The notes beneath the pieces are model-generated. The model was not told where the DNA came from and did no database searches. It saw only the letters and a list, made by a program, of their open reading frames with translations. This document shows, one piece after another, positions 46,172 through 55,429 of a stretch of DNA of 64,000 nt. Position 1 is the first letter of the stretch. Every line of letters begins with the position of its first letter. The DNA is from Pseudomonas viridiflava (GTDB taxonomy: Bacteria > Pseudomonadota > Gammaproteobacteria > Pseudomonadales > Pseudomonadaceae): the NCBI RefSeq assembly GCF_900590755.1, contig NZ_UUOC01000053.1, forward strand, positions 124,001 to 188,000. The letters run 5' to 3'. A program made the position numbers and the translations under genes.

Positions 46172-48673
46172 ATGACCCGTTCTCCGTTTCGCCGTCTTGT
46201 GTTCGGTACAGTGCGTCGTTTGCTGTATCTGTGGGTTCGTTCCGAAACCATCAATCAATCGTCCTTCACCCTGAACCTGGACCGCAGTCGGCCGGTGTTT
46301 TACGCCTTGCAATCGCCGTCCATGAGCGATCTGGCGGTGATCGATACGGAGTGCCGCAAGGCTGGATTGCCACGGCCGATCCTGCCCGTGTCGGTGGGTG
46401 ATCTGATTGAACCTGCGGCGTTCTTCTACCTGACGCCTTCGCCGGACTGGCTGGGGCGTCAGGACAAACGTGGCGCGCCGCCGACTCTGGAGCGATTGGT
46501 CAGTGCCGTCAGCCAGAGCGCGGCTGAAGATGCGCAGATCATTCCGGTCAGCGTGTTCTGGGGCCAGTCGCCGGATCGTGAATCCAGCCCGTGGAAGCTG
46601 CTGTTCGCCGACAGTTGGGCAGTAACGGGTCGTCTGCGCCGTCTGGTCAGTATTCTGATTCTGGGCCGCAAGACTCGCGTACAGTTCTCGGCGCCGATCC
46701 ACCTGCGCGATCTTATCGACGAGAACAAGGGCTACGAGCTGACCGTTCGCATGACCCAGCGGGTGCTGCGCACTCACTTCCGCAACCTCAAGACCGCCGT
46801 TATCGGCCCGGATGTGTCGCACCGGCGCAATCTGGTCAAAGGCTTGCTGGACGAGCCACTAGTCAAGCAGGCGATCCTCGACCAGGCCGAGCGGGAGAAA
46901 ATCCCCGAAGCCAAGGCCCGGGATCAGGCGTTGCGTTACGGCAATGAAATCGCTTCGGACTACACCTATTCGGCGATTCGTTTTCTTGAAGTGGTGCTGA
47001 GCTGGTTCTGGAACAAAATCTACGACGGCATCAAGGTCAGCCACATCGAAGGCGTGCAGGACATCGCCCAGGGTCACGAAGTGATCTACGTGCCATGCCA
47101 TCGCAGCCATATCGACTACCTGCTGCTTTCCTACCTGCTGTTCCGCAACGGCCTGACGCCACCGCACATCGCTGCGGGCATCAACCTGAACATGCCGGTG
47201 ATCGGCAGCCTGTTGCGTCGTGGCGGTGCGTTTTTCATGCGCCGCACCTTCAAGGGCAATCCGCTGTACAGCGCGGTGTTCAACGAATACCTGCATACGC
47301 TGTTCACCAAGGGCTTCCCGGTCGAATACTTCGTCGAAGGCGGCCGCTCGCGTACCGGGCGCATGCTGCAACCCAAGCCCGGCATGCTGGCGATTACCTT
47401 GCGCAGCTTCCTGCGTAATTCGCGAATGCCGATTGTCTTCGTGCCGGTGTACATCGGTTACGAGCGGGTCCTTGAAGGCCGCACCTATCTGGGCGAATTG
47501 CGCGGCGCGACCAAGAAGAAGGAATCGATCTTCGACATCTTTAAAGTCATCGGTGCCCTCAAGCAGCGCTTCGGGCAGGTTGCGGTGAATTTCGGCGAGC
47601 CCATCAAGCTGGCGGAGTTTCTCGACAGAGAGCAACCGGACTGGCGCGAGCAGCAACACGGCCCGCAATTCAAACCGACCTGGCTCAACGAAACCACCAA
47701 CCGCCTCGGCGAGCGCGTGGCTCAGCATCTGAACGAAGCTGCAGCAGTCAACCCGGTCAATCTGGTCGCGGTGGCGCTGCTGTCCACCCAGCGGCTGGCG
47801 CTGGACGATCAGGCCATGGCGCGGGTGCTGGATCTATATCTGACCCTGTTGCGTCGCGTGCCCTACTCGCCCCACACCACCCTGCCGGAAGGCGATGGCC
47901 GGGCGCTGATCGAGCATGTGAAAGGCATGAACCTGCTCTCGGAACAGAAAGATGCCCTGGGCAAGATTCTGTATCTGGACGAGCAGAACGCGGTGCTGAT
48001 GACCTACTACCGCAACAACGTCCTGCACATTTTTGCGCTGCCGTCGTTGCTGGCGAGTTTCTTCCAGAGCTCGTCGCGCATGAGCCGCGAACAGATCCTG
48101 CGCTACACCCGCGCACTGTATCCGTACTTGCAATCGGAGCTGTTCATCCGCTGGCCGTTGAACGAGCTGGACGAAGTGGTGGATCAATGGCTCGAAGCCT
48201 TCGTCGAACAAGGCCTGCTGCGCTTCGAGAACAACGTCTACTTGCGACCTGCGCCCAGCTCTCGGGAGTTTGTGCTGCTGACCCTGCTGTCGAAGGCCAT
48301 CGCCCAGACCCTGCAGCGTTTCTACATGGCGATTGCCCTGCTGCTCAATAGTGGGCAGAAAACCCTCAGCGCCGAGGAGCTGGAAGACCTGTGTACGGTC
48401 ATGGCCCAACGCCTGTCGATCCTCCACGGCCTGAACGCCCCGGAGTTCTTCGACAAGAGCCTGTTCCGTCACTTCATCCAGACGCTGCTGGACCTTGGGG
48501 TCCTGCGCAAGGATGCGGCTGGCAAGCTCAGCTATCACCCGCTGCTGGGTGAACTGGCGGAAGGTGCGGCCAAGCGTGTACTGCCAGCGGATATTCGCCT
48601 GTCGATTCGTCAGGTGGCGCTGCATTCCGAAGAAGCCGCTGAACCTGAATCGGTCGAAGCTCCTGATCACTGA
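46172..48673 (+). CDS. plsB: Glycerol-3-phosphate 1-O-acyltransferase PlsB
   Basis: PlsB makes lysophosphatidic acid from glycerol 3-phosphate and acyl-CoA or acyl-ACP at the inner membrane. It is 833 residues, near the E. coli length (about 807). The acyltransferase HX4D motif is in VPCHRSHIDYLLLS (near 307-312); RGGAFFMRRTFKGN and YFVEGGRSRTG are the glycerol-phosphate-binding blocks. The start at 46172 (MTRSPFRRLVFG) is preferred over upstream codons. Confidence 0.97.
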   Translation: MTRSPFRRLVFGTVRRLLYLWVRSETINQSSFTLNLDRSRPVFYALQSPSMSDLAVIDTECRKAGLPRPILPVSVGDLIEPAAFFYLTPSPDWLGRQDKRGAPPTLERLVSAVSQSAAEDAQIIPVSVFWGQSPDRESSPWKLLFADSWAVTGRLRRLVSILILGRKTRVQFSAPIHLRDLIDENKGYELTVRMTQRVLRTHFRNLKTAVIGPDVSHRRNLVKGLLDEPLVKQAILDQAEREKIPEAKARDQALRYGNEIASDYTYSAIRFLEVVLSWFWNKIYDGIKVSHIEGVQDIAQGHEVIYVPCHRSHIDYLLLSYLLFRNGLTPPHIAAGINLNMPVIGSLLRRGGAFFMRRTFKGNPLYSAVFNEYLHTLFTKGFPVEYFVEGGRSRTGRMLQPKPGMLAITLRSFLRNSRMPIVFVPVYIGYERVLEGRTYLGELRGATKKKESIFDIFKVIGALKQRFGQVAVNFGEPIKLAEFLDREQPDWREQQHGPQFKPTWLNETTNRLGERVAQHLNEAAAVNPVNLVAVALLSTQRLALDDQAMARVLDLYLTLLRRVPYSPHTTLPEGDGRALIEHVKGMNLLSEQKDALGKILYLDEQNAVLMTYYRNNVLHIFALPSLLASFFQSSSRMSREQILRYTRALYPYLQSELFIRWPLNELDEVVDQWLEAFVEQGLLRFENNVYLRPAPSSREFVLLTLLSKAIAQTLQRFYMAIALLLNSGQKTLSAEELEDLCTVMAQRLSILHGLNAPEFFDKSLFRHFIQTLLDLGVLRKDAAGKLSYHPLLGELAEGAAKRVLPADIRLSIRQVALHSEEAAEPESVEAPDH

Positions 48674-48704
48674 CGCTCTGATCACTGATAGGCTCTACCC
48701 ATAG

Positions 48705-48733
48705 AGCGCCGGGGTTCGGCTCGGCGCTGTTTT
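48705..48733 (+). terminator. Intrinsic terminator after plsB
   Basis: AGCGCCG (48705-48711) pairs with CGGCGCT (48722-48728), followed by GTTTT. It separates plsB from the DUF4197 gene. Confidence 0.65.
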
Positions 48734-48763
48734 CGAATCAAGTCAAAAGATAAGGATGCTTTT

Positions 48764-49453
48764 ATGCTTCGTCTTCCGCTTACCTTCGCCAGCCTGTGCG
48801 CCGGTCTGCTGTTGTCGACCAACGTGCTGGCGCTGTCTTTGGGTGATCTGTCGCAGTCGGATGCCACGGGCGGGCTGAAGGATGCGCTGACTCAGGGTGC
48901 GCAGATCGCGGTCAAGCAATTGGGCGCTCCGGGTGGCTTCAATAACAACCAGGACGTGCGCATCGAACTTCCGGGCAAGCTGGGCAAAGTCGCAAAGAAA
49001 ATGAAGCAGTTCGGCATGGGCGATCAGGTCGACCAGCTGGAAACCAGCATGAACCAGGCCGCTGAAGCTGCCGTACCGCAAGCCCAGGCGCTGCTGGTGG
49101 AAGCGGTGAAGAAGATGAGCGTGGCGGATGCCAAAGGAATTCTCAGCGGCGGCAAGGATTCAGCGACTCAATACCTGAGTTCCAGCAGCCGTGAACAGAT
49201 CCGTTTGAAGTTCCTGCCGATCGTCAAGCAAGCCACTGACAAAGTGGGTCTGGCGCAGAAGTACAACGCCTTTGCTGGTCAGGCTGCAACCCTCGGTGTA
49301 CTGGACGCAAAAAGCTCCAATATCGAAGGTTACGTGACCGAGCAGGCGCTCAATGGCTTGTTCGAAATGATCGCCAAACAGGAAGAAACCATCCGCGCCA
49401 ACCCGGCAGCGGCGGCTACCAGCCTGGCGAAGAAGGTGTTTGGGGCGTTGTAA
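48764..49453 (+). CDS. DUF4197-domain exported protein
   Basis: The 229-residue protein has a cleavable signal (MLRLPLTFASLCAGLLLSTN, cleavage about residue 23, after VLA). The mature part is a helix-rich domain (VKQLGAPGGFNNNQDVRIELPGKL split at about 50-73, later KYNAFAGQAATLG and YVTEQALNGLFEMI) that fits DUF4197. Function is unknown; the location is periplasm or outer-membrane face. AAGGATG precedes the start. Confidence 0.88.
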   Translation: MLRLPLTFASLCAGLLLSTNVLALSLGDLSQSDATGGLKDALTQGAQIAVKQLGAPGGFNNNQDVRIELPGKLGKVAKKMKQFGMGDQVDQLETSMNQAAEAAVPQAQALLVEAVKKMSVADAKGILSGGKDSATQYLSSSSREQIRLKFLPIVKQATDKVGLAQKYNAFAGQAATLGVLDAKSSNIEGYVTEQALNGLFEMIAKQEETIRANPAAAATSLAKKVFGAL

Positions 49454-49469
49454 GCGGCCTGGGAGATCT

Positions 49470-49541
49470 GTAGGAGCTGCCGAAGGCTGCGAATTGCTTT
49501 GTTTCAGATACACCGGCTTCGCAACCTTCGGCAGCTCCTAC
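49470..49541. repeat. REP pair at a convergent gene end
   Basis: GTAGGAGCTGCCGAAGGCTG and an inverse copy with one changed base flank a spacer. It lies between the convergent DUF4197 and RND permease genes. Confidence 0.87.
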
Positions 49542-49558
49542 AGAAAAAACACAGCCCA

Positions 49559-52500
49559 TCATTCCTGTTGCCTCACCCTGAACCACGCCGCATACAGCGC
49601 TGGCAAGAACAGCAGAGTCAGGGCTGTCGCTACGATCAGGCCGCCCATGATTGCCACGGCCATTGGGCCGAAAAACACGCTGCGTGACAGCGGGATCATC
49701 GCCAGCACCGCTGCCAGCGCGGTCAGCACAATCGGTCGAAAGCGGCGCACGGTGGCTTCGATGATCGCCGACCACTGATCAAGCCCGCCTGCGATGTCCT
49801 GCTCGATCTGGTCCACGAGAATCACCGAGTTGCGCATGATCATGCCGGACAAAGCGATGGTGCCCAGCATCGCGACAAAACCGAACGGCTGATTGAACAC
49901 CAGCAGGAACAGCGTCACTCCAATCAGGCCCAGTGGCGCGGTCAGAAACACCATGAACATTCGAGAAAAACTGCGCAGTTGCAGCATCAGCAAGGTCAGC
50001 ACGACAACGATGAACAACGGCACGCCCGCCTTCACCGAATTCTGCCCCCGCGCCGCATCCTCCACGGTTCCGCCCACTTCAAGCAGGTAGCCATCCGGCA
50101 ATTCGTTACGCACTTCGGTCAGCGTCGGCAGGATTTGTTGCACCAGAGTCGCCGGTTGCTCCTTGCCGTAGATATCGGCCCGAATGGTCACATTGGGAAG
50201 CCGGTTGCGGTGCCAGATCACGCCTTCCTCAAAACCGTATTCAAGGGTCGCCACTTGGGACAGCGCGACGCTGGCGCCGTTTTCTGTCGGGATCGCCAGA
50301 CTCGCCAGCGCGCCCAGTTGCTGGCGTTCGTCGGGAGTCCCACGCAGCAGAATTTCGATCAGCTCATCGTCTTCACGGTACTGGCTGACGCTGGAGCCGG
50401 TGAGCGAGCGCTGCAGGAATCGCGACAGCTCGGCAGTGGTCACGCCCAGCGCCCGCGCCCGGTCCTGATCGAGATTGAGGAACACCACCTTGCTCGGTTC
50501 TTCCCAGTCCAGATGCACATTGGCGACATGAGGATTCTCCCGCACCTTGGCTGCGACCTTGCGCGCCAGTGCCCGGACTTCATCGATGTGCTCGCCACTG
50601 ACCCGGAACTGCACCGGGTAGCCCACTGGCGGGCCGTTCTCCAGGCGCGTCACCCGCGACCGCAGGGTCGGAAATTGCTCGTTGAGGTTGCTGATCAGCC
50701 AAGTGCGCAGGGCTTCCCGATCCTCGATGCTTTTAGCCAGCACCACGAACTGCGCGAAGCTGGTGGCTGGAAGTTGTTGATCCAGTGGCAGGTAGAAACG
50801 CGGTGAACCCGTGCCGACATAGGACACATAGTTGTCGATGCCCGGATGATCCTTGAGCATCTGTTCCAGGCGCTTGACCTGCTCGGCGGTGTTGTTGAGG
50901 GATGCGCCTTCGGTCAGTTTCAGATCGACCATCAACTCCAGTCGTCCGGAGGCCGGGAAAAACTGCTGCGGCACAAACTTGAACATCACCACCGATAGCA
51001 CGAACAGCGCAACCGTGGCAACGATCACGGTCTTGCGGCGTCGCACGCACCACCCCACCACGGCACGCACTCGCTTGTAGAACGGCGTGCCATGGGGATC
51101 AAACACGCCATTGGCCGTACCATGTTTTGCCGCGTGGATTTTCGCCAGGTCGGGCAGCAGCCGTTCACCCAGATACGGCACAAACACCACTGCCGCGACC
51201 CAGGAAGCCAGCAATGCGATGGTCACCACCTGGAAGATCGAGCGGGTGTATTCGCCGGTGCTCGACTGCGCCGTGGCAATCGGCAGGAAGCCCGCCGCAG
51301 TGATCAAGGTGCCGGTGAGCATCGGGAAGGCAGTGCTGGTCCAGGCGAAACTCGCAGCACGCAACCGGTCGTAGCCCTGCTCCATTTTGATCGCCATCAT
51401 TTCCACGGCAATGATCGCGTCGTCTACCAGCAAACCCAACGCCAACACCAGCGCGCCGAGAGAGATTTTGTGCAGACCGATGCCCAGGTAATACATGCAG
51501 GCAAAAGTCATGGCCAGCACCAGCGGAATCGCCAGCGCTACGACCATGCCGGTGCGCACGCCCAAGGAGAAAAAGCTCACCAGCAATACGATGCCCAAGG
51601 CCTCGGCCAGCACCTGAACAAACTCGCCGACCCCGGTTTTCACCGCAGCGGGTTGATCGGAAACCTTGCGCAGTTCCATCCCGGCAGGCAGGTTTTTCTG
51701 CAAGCGGGCGAACTCGGTTTCCAGCGCCTTGCCCAGAACCAGAATGTCGCCGCCGGGCTTCATGGCCACTGCCAGACCAATCGCCTCGTCACCCATGAAG
51801 CGCATACGCGGCGCCGGGGGATCGTTGAAACCGCGATGCACTTCGGCAAGATCACGAATGCGCAGGGTGCGATCGCCCACGCGGATCGGAAACTCGCGAA
51901 TCTCGTCCACGGTCTCGAAGCGGCCGCTGACCCGCAACTGCACCCGCTCGCTGGAGGTTTCGAAAAAGCTGGTGGCCGAGACGGCGTTTTGCGCCTCAAG
52001 GGCCTGCTGCACGGCCTGCATCGGCAGGCCCAGAGTCGCCAGTTTGACGTTGGACAGCTCGATCCAGATCTTCTCGTCCTGCAATCCGATCAGCTCGACC
52101 TTGCCCACATCGTTGATGCGTTGCAGCTGCAACTGGATGCGGTCGGCGTAATCCTTGAGCACCGCGTAATCAAAACCCTTGCCGCTCAGGGCGTAGATAT
52201 TGCCGAAGGTGGTGCCGAACTCATCGTTGAAGAATGGGCCCTGCACGCCGGCCGGCAAGGTCTGGCGGATATCGCCGACCTTCTTGCGGATCTGATAGAA
52301 CAGCTCAGGCAGATACGACGAGAAAATCGAATCCCGGGCAATGAACGTCACCTGGGATTCACCCGGTCGGGAGAACGACACGATGCGGTCGTACTCGCCG
52401 GTTTCCATGAGTTTCTTTTCGATGCGATCCGTGACCTGCCGTGCCACTTCTTCAGCGCTGGCGCCCGGCCACAGGGTACGAATCACCATGGCCTTGAAGG

Positions 52501-52627
52501 TGAACGGCGGGTCTTCGCTTTGCCCCAGCTTGGTGTAGGACAGCGCCCCAACCACGGCCAGGATGATCATCAGGTACAGGACGATTTGCCGATTGCGCAG
52601 CGCCCATTCGGAGAGATTGAATCGCAT
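49559..52627 (-). CDS. RND efflux transporter permease (HAE1-like)
   Basis: This is a proton-driven inner-membrane pump of 1022 residues with the usual 12 helices and two large periplasmic loops. TM1 is at about 14-31 (IVLYLMIILAVVGALSY). The proton-relay Asp pair in TM4 is in LALGLLVDDAIIAVE. The second half repeats the pattern from about residue 535. It resembles single-component TriC/MexK-type permeases more than MexB. Its fusion protein is 6 bp upstream. No outer-membrane channel gene is beside it, so it must borrow one. The substrate is not predictable. Confidence 0.93.
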   Translation of the reverse strand: MRFNLSEWALRNRQIVLYLMIILAVVGALSYTKLGQSEDPPFTFKAMVIRTLWPGASAEEVARQVTDRIEKKLMETGEYDRIVSFSRPGESQVTFIARDSIFSSYLPELFYQIRKKVGDIRQTLPAGVQGPFFNDEFGTTFGNIYALSGKGFDYAVLKDYADRIQLQLQRINDVGKVELIGLQDEKIWIELSNVKLATLGLPMQAVQQALEAQNAVSATSFFETSSERVQLRVSGRFETVDEIREFPIRVGDRTLRIRDLAEVHRGFNDPPAPRMRFMGDEAIGLAVAMKPGGDILVLGKALETEFARLQKNLPAGMELRKVSDQPAAVKTGVGEFVQVLAEALGIVLLVSFFSLGVRTGMVVALAIPLVLAMTFACMYYLGIGLHKISLGALVLALGLLVDDAIIAVEMMAIKMEQGYDRLRAASFAWTSTAFPMLTGTLITAAGFLPIATAQSSTGEYTRSIFQVVTIALLASWVAAVVFVPYLGERLLPDLAKIHAAKHGTANGVFDPHGTPFYKRVRAVVGWCVRRRKTVIVATVALFVLSVVMFKFVPQQFFPASGRLELMVDLKLTEGASLNNTAEQVKRLEQMLKDHPGIDNYVSYVGTGSPRFYLPLDQQLPATSFAQFVVLAKSIEDREALRTWLISNLNEQFPTLRSRVTRLENGPPVGYPVQFRVSGEHIDEVRALARKVAAKVRENPHVANVHLDWEEPSKVVFLNLDQDRARALGVTTAELSRFLQRSLTGSSVSQYREDDELIEILLRGTPDERQQLGALASLAIPTENGASVALSQVATLEYGFEEGVIWHRNRLPNVTIRADIYGKEQPATLVQQILPTLTEVRNELPDGYLLEVGGTVEDAARGQNSVKAGVPLFIVVVLTLLMLQLRSFSRMFMVFLTAPLGLIGVTLFLLVFNQPFGFVAMLGTIALSGMIMRNSVILVDQIEQDIAGGLDQWSAIIEATVRRFRPIVLTALAAVLAMIPLSRSVFFGPMAVAIMGGLIVATALTLLFLPALYAAWFRVRQQE

Positions 52628-52633
52628 CCGGGC

Positions 52634-53734
52634 TTACTCCTTGGTCGCCAGTTTTACCGCACGGTTGTCGCGATCCACCGGACGTATCTGCTCGCCCTCA
52701 TGCAACACATGCACGCCGGCGGCGACGATCCAGTCACTGGCGGCCAGCCCTTCCAGCACCGGCACGGATTCCTGCCCGTAAGGCCCGAGTTTGACGGGCA
52801 CGCGCTTGAGTGTGTTGTCAGCGCTCACCCGCCAGACGTAACTGCCACCGGCTTCCGCGGTGACCGCCGACAAAGGCACTGACAGGGGCACGGCGTGGTC
52901 AGCGGCGATGAAAACCCGGGCGCTCTGGCCCAGATCAGCCGGGACTTTGCCGGCAGCGAAGGCGATGCGCGCAGCGAAGGTTCTGGAGCGCGGGTCGGCA
53001 GCCGGGGACAGTTCGCGGATGCGGCCGGGGAAGCGCTGCTCCCGCTGAGTCCACAGCTCCACGGTCACGGGTTGGTCGATCTTGAAGCGTGAGAAATTCT
53101 GTTCCGGCAGGCTGATCAACACTTCACGCTCGCCATCAGCGGCCAGAGTGAACACGGTTTGCCCGGCGGCCACCACTTGGCCGACTTCCACCAAACGCTT
53201 GGCGACCACGCCATCCTGAGGTGCACGCAAAACGGTGTAGCTGGTCTGGTTATCCGCGACAGTCAGCTCAGCCTTGATCTGCTTAAGCCGCGCTTCGCCG
53301 GAGCGATAGAGGTTTTCGGCGTTATCGAATTGCGAACGGCTGACCATCTGCCGATCCATGAGGGTCTTGTAGCGATCACGTTCGGAACGCACCAGTTGCA
53401 GGTTGGCTTCGGCGGCTGCGACTTGAGCACGAGTTGCGTCCAGTTGCAGGCGCACGTCCTGGGCGTCCAGCTCCGCCAGTGGCTGATTGGCCTTGACTCG
53501 CTGCCCCTCCTCCACCAGACGTTTGCTGACCTTGCCGCCAATTCGAAAGGCCAGCTCAGGCTCGAAACGCGCTCGGACTTCGCCGGGGTAGCTATCAGTT
53601 GACTGCGAAGACGGTAACGGCTGAACCACCATGGCCGGACGAACGGCAGTGACGGTGGTCGGCTCCTGTCCACAGGCGGCGAGCAACGAGAGCAGACCCA
53701 GCGATGGAACGAGGCACAGAAATTTGCGCAACAT
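52634..53734 (-). CDS. RND efflux periplasmic adaptor lipoprotein
   Basis: The 366-residue membrane-fusion protein links the permease to an outer-membrane channel. The signal peptide ends with a lipobox (SLLAAC, lipidated C21). Order of domains: beta-barrel strand, lipoyl half (GGKVSKRLVEEGQRVKANQPLAELD), alpha-hairpin (about 100-160, LQLVRSERDRYKTLMDRQM), second lipoyl half (APQDGVVAKRLVEVGQVV), beta-barrel and membrane-proximal domain. It is the first gene of the efflux operon and is divergent from the TetR gene. Confidence 0.93.
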   Translation of the reverse strand: MLRKFLCLVPSLGLLSLLAACGQEPTTVTAVRPAMVVQPLPSSQSTDSYPGEVRARFEPELAFRIGGKVSKRLVEEGQRVKANQPLAELDAQDVRLQLDATRAQVAAAEANLQLVRSERDRYKTLMDRQMVSRSQFDNAENLYRSGEARLKQIKAELTVADNQTSYTVLRAPQDGVVAKRLVEVGQVVAAGQTVFTLAADGEREVLISLPEQNFSRFKIDQPVTVELWTQREQRFPGRIRELSPAADPRSRTFAARIAFAAGKVPADLGQSARVFIAADHAVPLSVPLSAVTAEAGGSYVWRVSADNTLKRVPVKLGPYGQESVPVLEGLAASDWIVAAGVHVLHEGEQIRPVDRDNRAVKLATKE

Positions 53735-53762
53735 GGTGGAGCCCTTCGCAAATGATGCTTGG

Positions 53763-53816
53763 AATAATTGTACTGGCGAGTATATTAAAAATTACCAAAC
53801 TCACCAGTACATTATT
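53763..53816. promoter_or_regulatory. Dyad operator between the efflux operon and tetR
   Basis: Arm 53763-53781 (AATAATTGTACTGGCGAGT) is inverted at 53799-53816 with one base inserted and one substitution. Each arm contains its own small dyad: ACTGGCGAGT (53772-53781) and ACTCACCAGT (53799-53808), centres 27 bp apart. The left unit overlaps TATACT (53779-53784, minus strand), a good -10 for the efflux operon; the right unit ends 16 bp before the tetR start. A TetR repressor binding both is the likely reading. Confidence 0.75.
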
Positions 53817-53824
53817 TAACGAAT

Positions 53825-54463
53825 ATGCCCGACAGTTCTGTAACCCCCACTGGCCCCGGCCGCCCCAAAGATCAGGCCAAACGCCAGGCCATTCTCACGG
53901 CAGCCAAAGAGCTGTTTGTGCGTAATGGCTACACCAGCACCAGCATGGATGCGGTCGCCGCAGAGGCCGGGGTCTCCAAGCTCACGGTCTATAGCCATTT
54001 CACGGATAAGGAGACGTTGTTTTCCGCAGCCGTAGTGGCCCGCTGCGAGGAGCAGATGCCCGCGTTGTTCGACGAATTGAACCGTGACTTACCCGCGCAG
54101 ACGTTGTTGCTCAATGTTGCGCGAGGCTTTCAGACGCTGATCAACAGCCCGGAATCCATCGAGCTGCATCGTTTGATGGTGACCCTGGGAACCCAGGATC
54201 CAAAGCTGTCGCAGATATTCTTTGAAGCCGGGCCGCAGCGGATTCTGAATGAAACCGAGCGCTTGCTGAGCCGCCTGGAAAAAACCGGTCAATTGCGCTT
54301 CGACTCCCCCAAGACCGCTGCCGAGCACTTCCTGAGCCTGATCAAAGGCGCCTGCAACTTCCGCTTGCTGGTGGGATGCGGGGAAATGCCTGACCCAGCC
54401 ACGGCCGAAGCCCATGTGCAGGAGGTGGTGGGGTTGTTTATGCGGGGGTATGGGATGAACTGA
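53825..54463 (+). CDS. TetR/AcrR-family repressor of the efflux operon
   Basis: The 212-residue protein has an N-terminal helix-turn-helix (about 18-62: AILTAAKELFVRNGYTSTSM, then AGVSKLTVYSHFTDKETLF) and an AefR-like ligand domain. The ATG at 53825 lacks a clear Shine-Dalgarno sequence and follows the operator closely, so autoregulation is expected. It is divergent from the adaptor and pump genes, as with many local efflux repressors. Confidence 0.92.
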   Translation: MPDSSVTPTGPGRPKDQAKRQAILTAAKELFVRNGYTSTSMDAVAAEAGVSKLTVYSHFTDKETLFSAAVVARCEEQMPALFDELNRDLPAQTLLLNVARGFQTLINSPESIELHRLMVTLGTQDPKLSQIFFEAGPQRILNETERLLSRLEKTGQLRFDSPKTAAEHFLSLIKGACNFRLLVGCGEMPDPATAEAHVQEVVGLFMRGYGMN

Positions 54464-54468
54464 ACTTG

Positions 54469-54539
54469 GTAGGAGCTGCCGAAGGCTGCGAAGGGGCCGT
54501 ATCTGACACTCCGCTTTCGCAGCCTTCGGCAGCTCCTAC
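54469..54539. repeat. REP pair at a convergent gene end
   Basis: GTAGGAGCTGCCGAAGGCTG and its inverse (CAGCC... GGCAGCTCCTAC) lie between tetR and rsmJ, 5-8 bp from each stop codon. Confidence 0.88.
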
Positions 54540-54547
54540 AAAAGCAA

Positions 54548-55333
54548 TCACACGGACTTCAACGCCTTCTTCGGATAGATGTCATACCGGCTGGATTTGC
54601 CATCCAGCGCATAACTCGGCTTCGGGCCTTCGATGCAGGGGGCTTTGCGTGGGCGTTTGACGACTACGCGGTGGGTCGCCAGGGCCAGGGCCGCTTCCAG
54701 CAATGCCGGGGCGTCCATGTCGTCGCCCACCAACGGACGGAACAGACGCATCTCCTTCTTCACCAGCGCGGTTTTCTCACGATGCGGGAACATCGGGTCC
54801 AGGTAGATGACCTGCGGCGGTTCGCCTTCCCAGCTGCGGATCAACTCGATGGAATTGCCGGTCAGCAAACGCATCTGGCTGATGATCGAACCGACTTCAC
54901 GATCCTGACGGCCTCGTACCAAGCCATCTTCCAGCAACGCAGCAATGATGGGCTGGCGCTCGATAAGGCTCATCTGGCAACCGAGGCTGGCGAGCACAAA
55001 CGCATCTTTGCCCAGGCCAGCCGTGGCATCCAGCACTGATGGCCGCACGCCGGGCTGAATGCCAACGGCCTTGGCGATCATCTGCCCGCTGCCACCGCCG
55101 AACAGACGCCGATGGGCCACCGCACCTTCCACGAAATCCACACGGACCGGGCCCGGAGCGTCATCGCTCAACTGCTGAAGTTGCAGACCATTGTCCGTCA
55201 CTTGTAAGGCAAAATCGGCTTCGGCATCCTCCAAGGGCAGGTTCAAACGCTGCGCCCACTGCAGCGCTTGTTCCTGATCCTGGCTGCTCCGGGCTTCGAC
55301 CCGGACGCGGCTGCCCGCTTGTTGCTCACTCAT
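54548..55333 (-). CDS. rsmJ: 16S rRNA (guanine(1516)-N2)-methyltransferase RsmJ
   Basis: RsmJ methylates G1516 of 16S rRNA. It is 261 residues with a SAM-binding domain: VLDATAGLGKDAFVLASLG at about 104-122. The N2-methyltransferase catalytic motif is DPMFPHRE (about 187-194). The start at 55333 (MSEQQAGSRV) is used; 55342 would add three residues. The gene diverges from 55430. Confidence 0.93.
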   Translation of the reverse strand: MSEQQAGSRVRVEARSSQDQEQALQWAQRLNLPLEDAEADFALQVTDNGLQLQQLSDDAPGPVRVDFVEGAVAHRRLFGGGSGQMIAKAVGIQPGVRPSVLDATAGLGKDAFVLASLGCQMSLIERQPIIAALLEDGLVRGRQDREVGSIISQMRLLTGNSIELIRSWEGEPPQVIYLDPMFPHREKTALVKKEMRLFRPLVGDDMDAPALLEAALALATHRVVVKRPRKAPCIEGPKPSYALDGKSSRYDIYPKKALKSV

Positions 55334-55429
55334 TGTGTCCACACGCTCAAAAAGTGTTAATGATCGGCAAAATCTGCCGATAAAGAAGTATCAGGCATTT
55401 TGCCAGACCTACGACGTGTAGCGATCGAT

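Noticed and set aside
51092..52882. Plus-strand open frame of 596 codons opposite the RND permease
   Set aside because: Antisense shadow with His/Gln/Arg-rich composition typical of reversed GC-rich genes.
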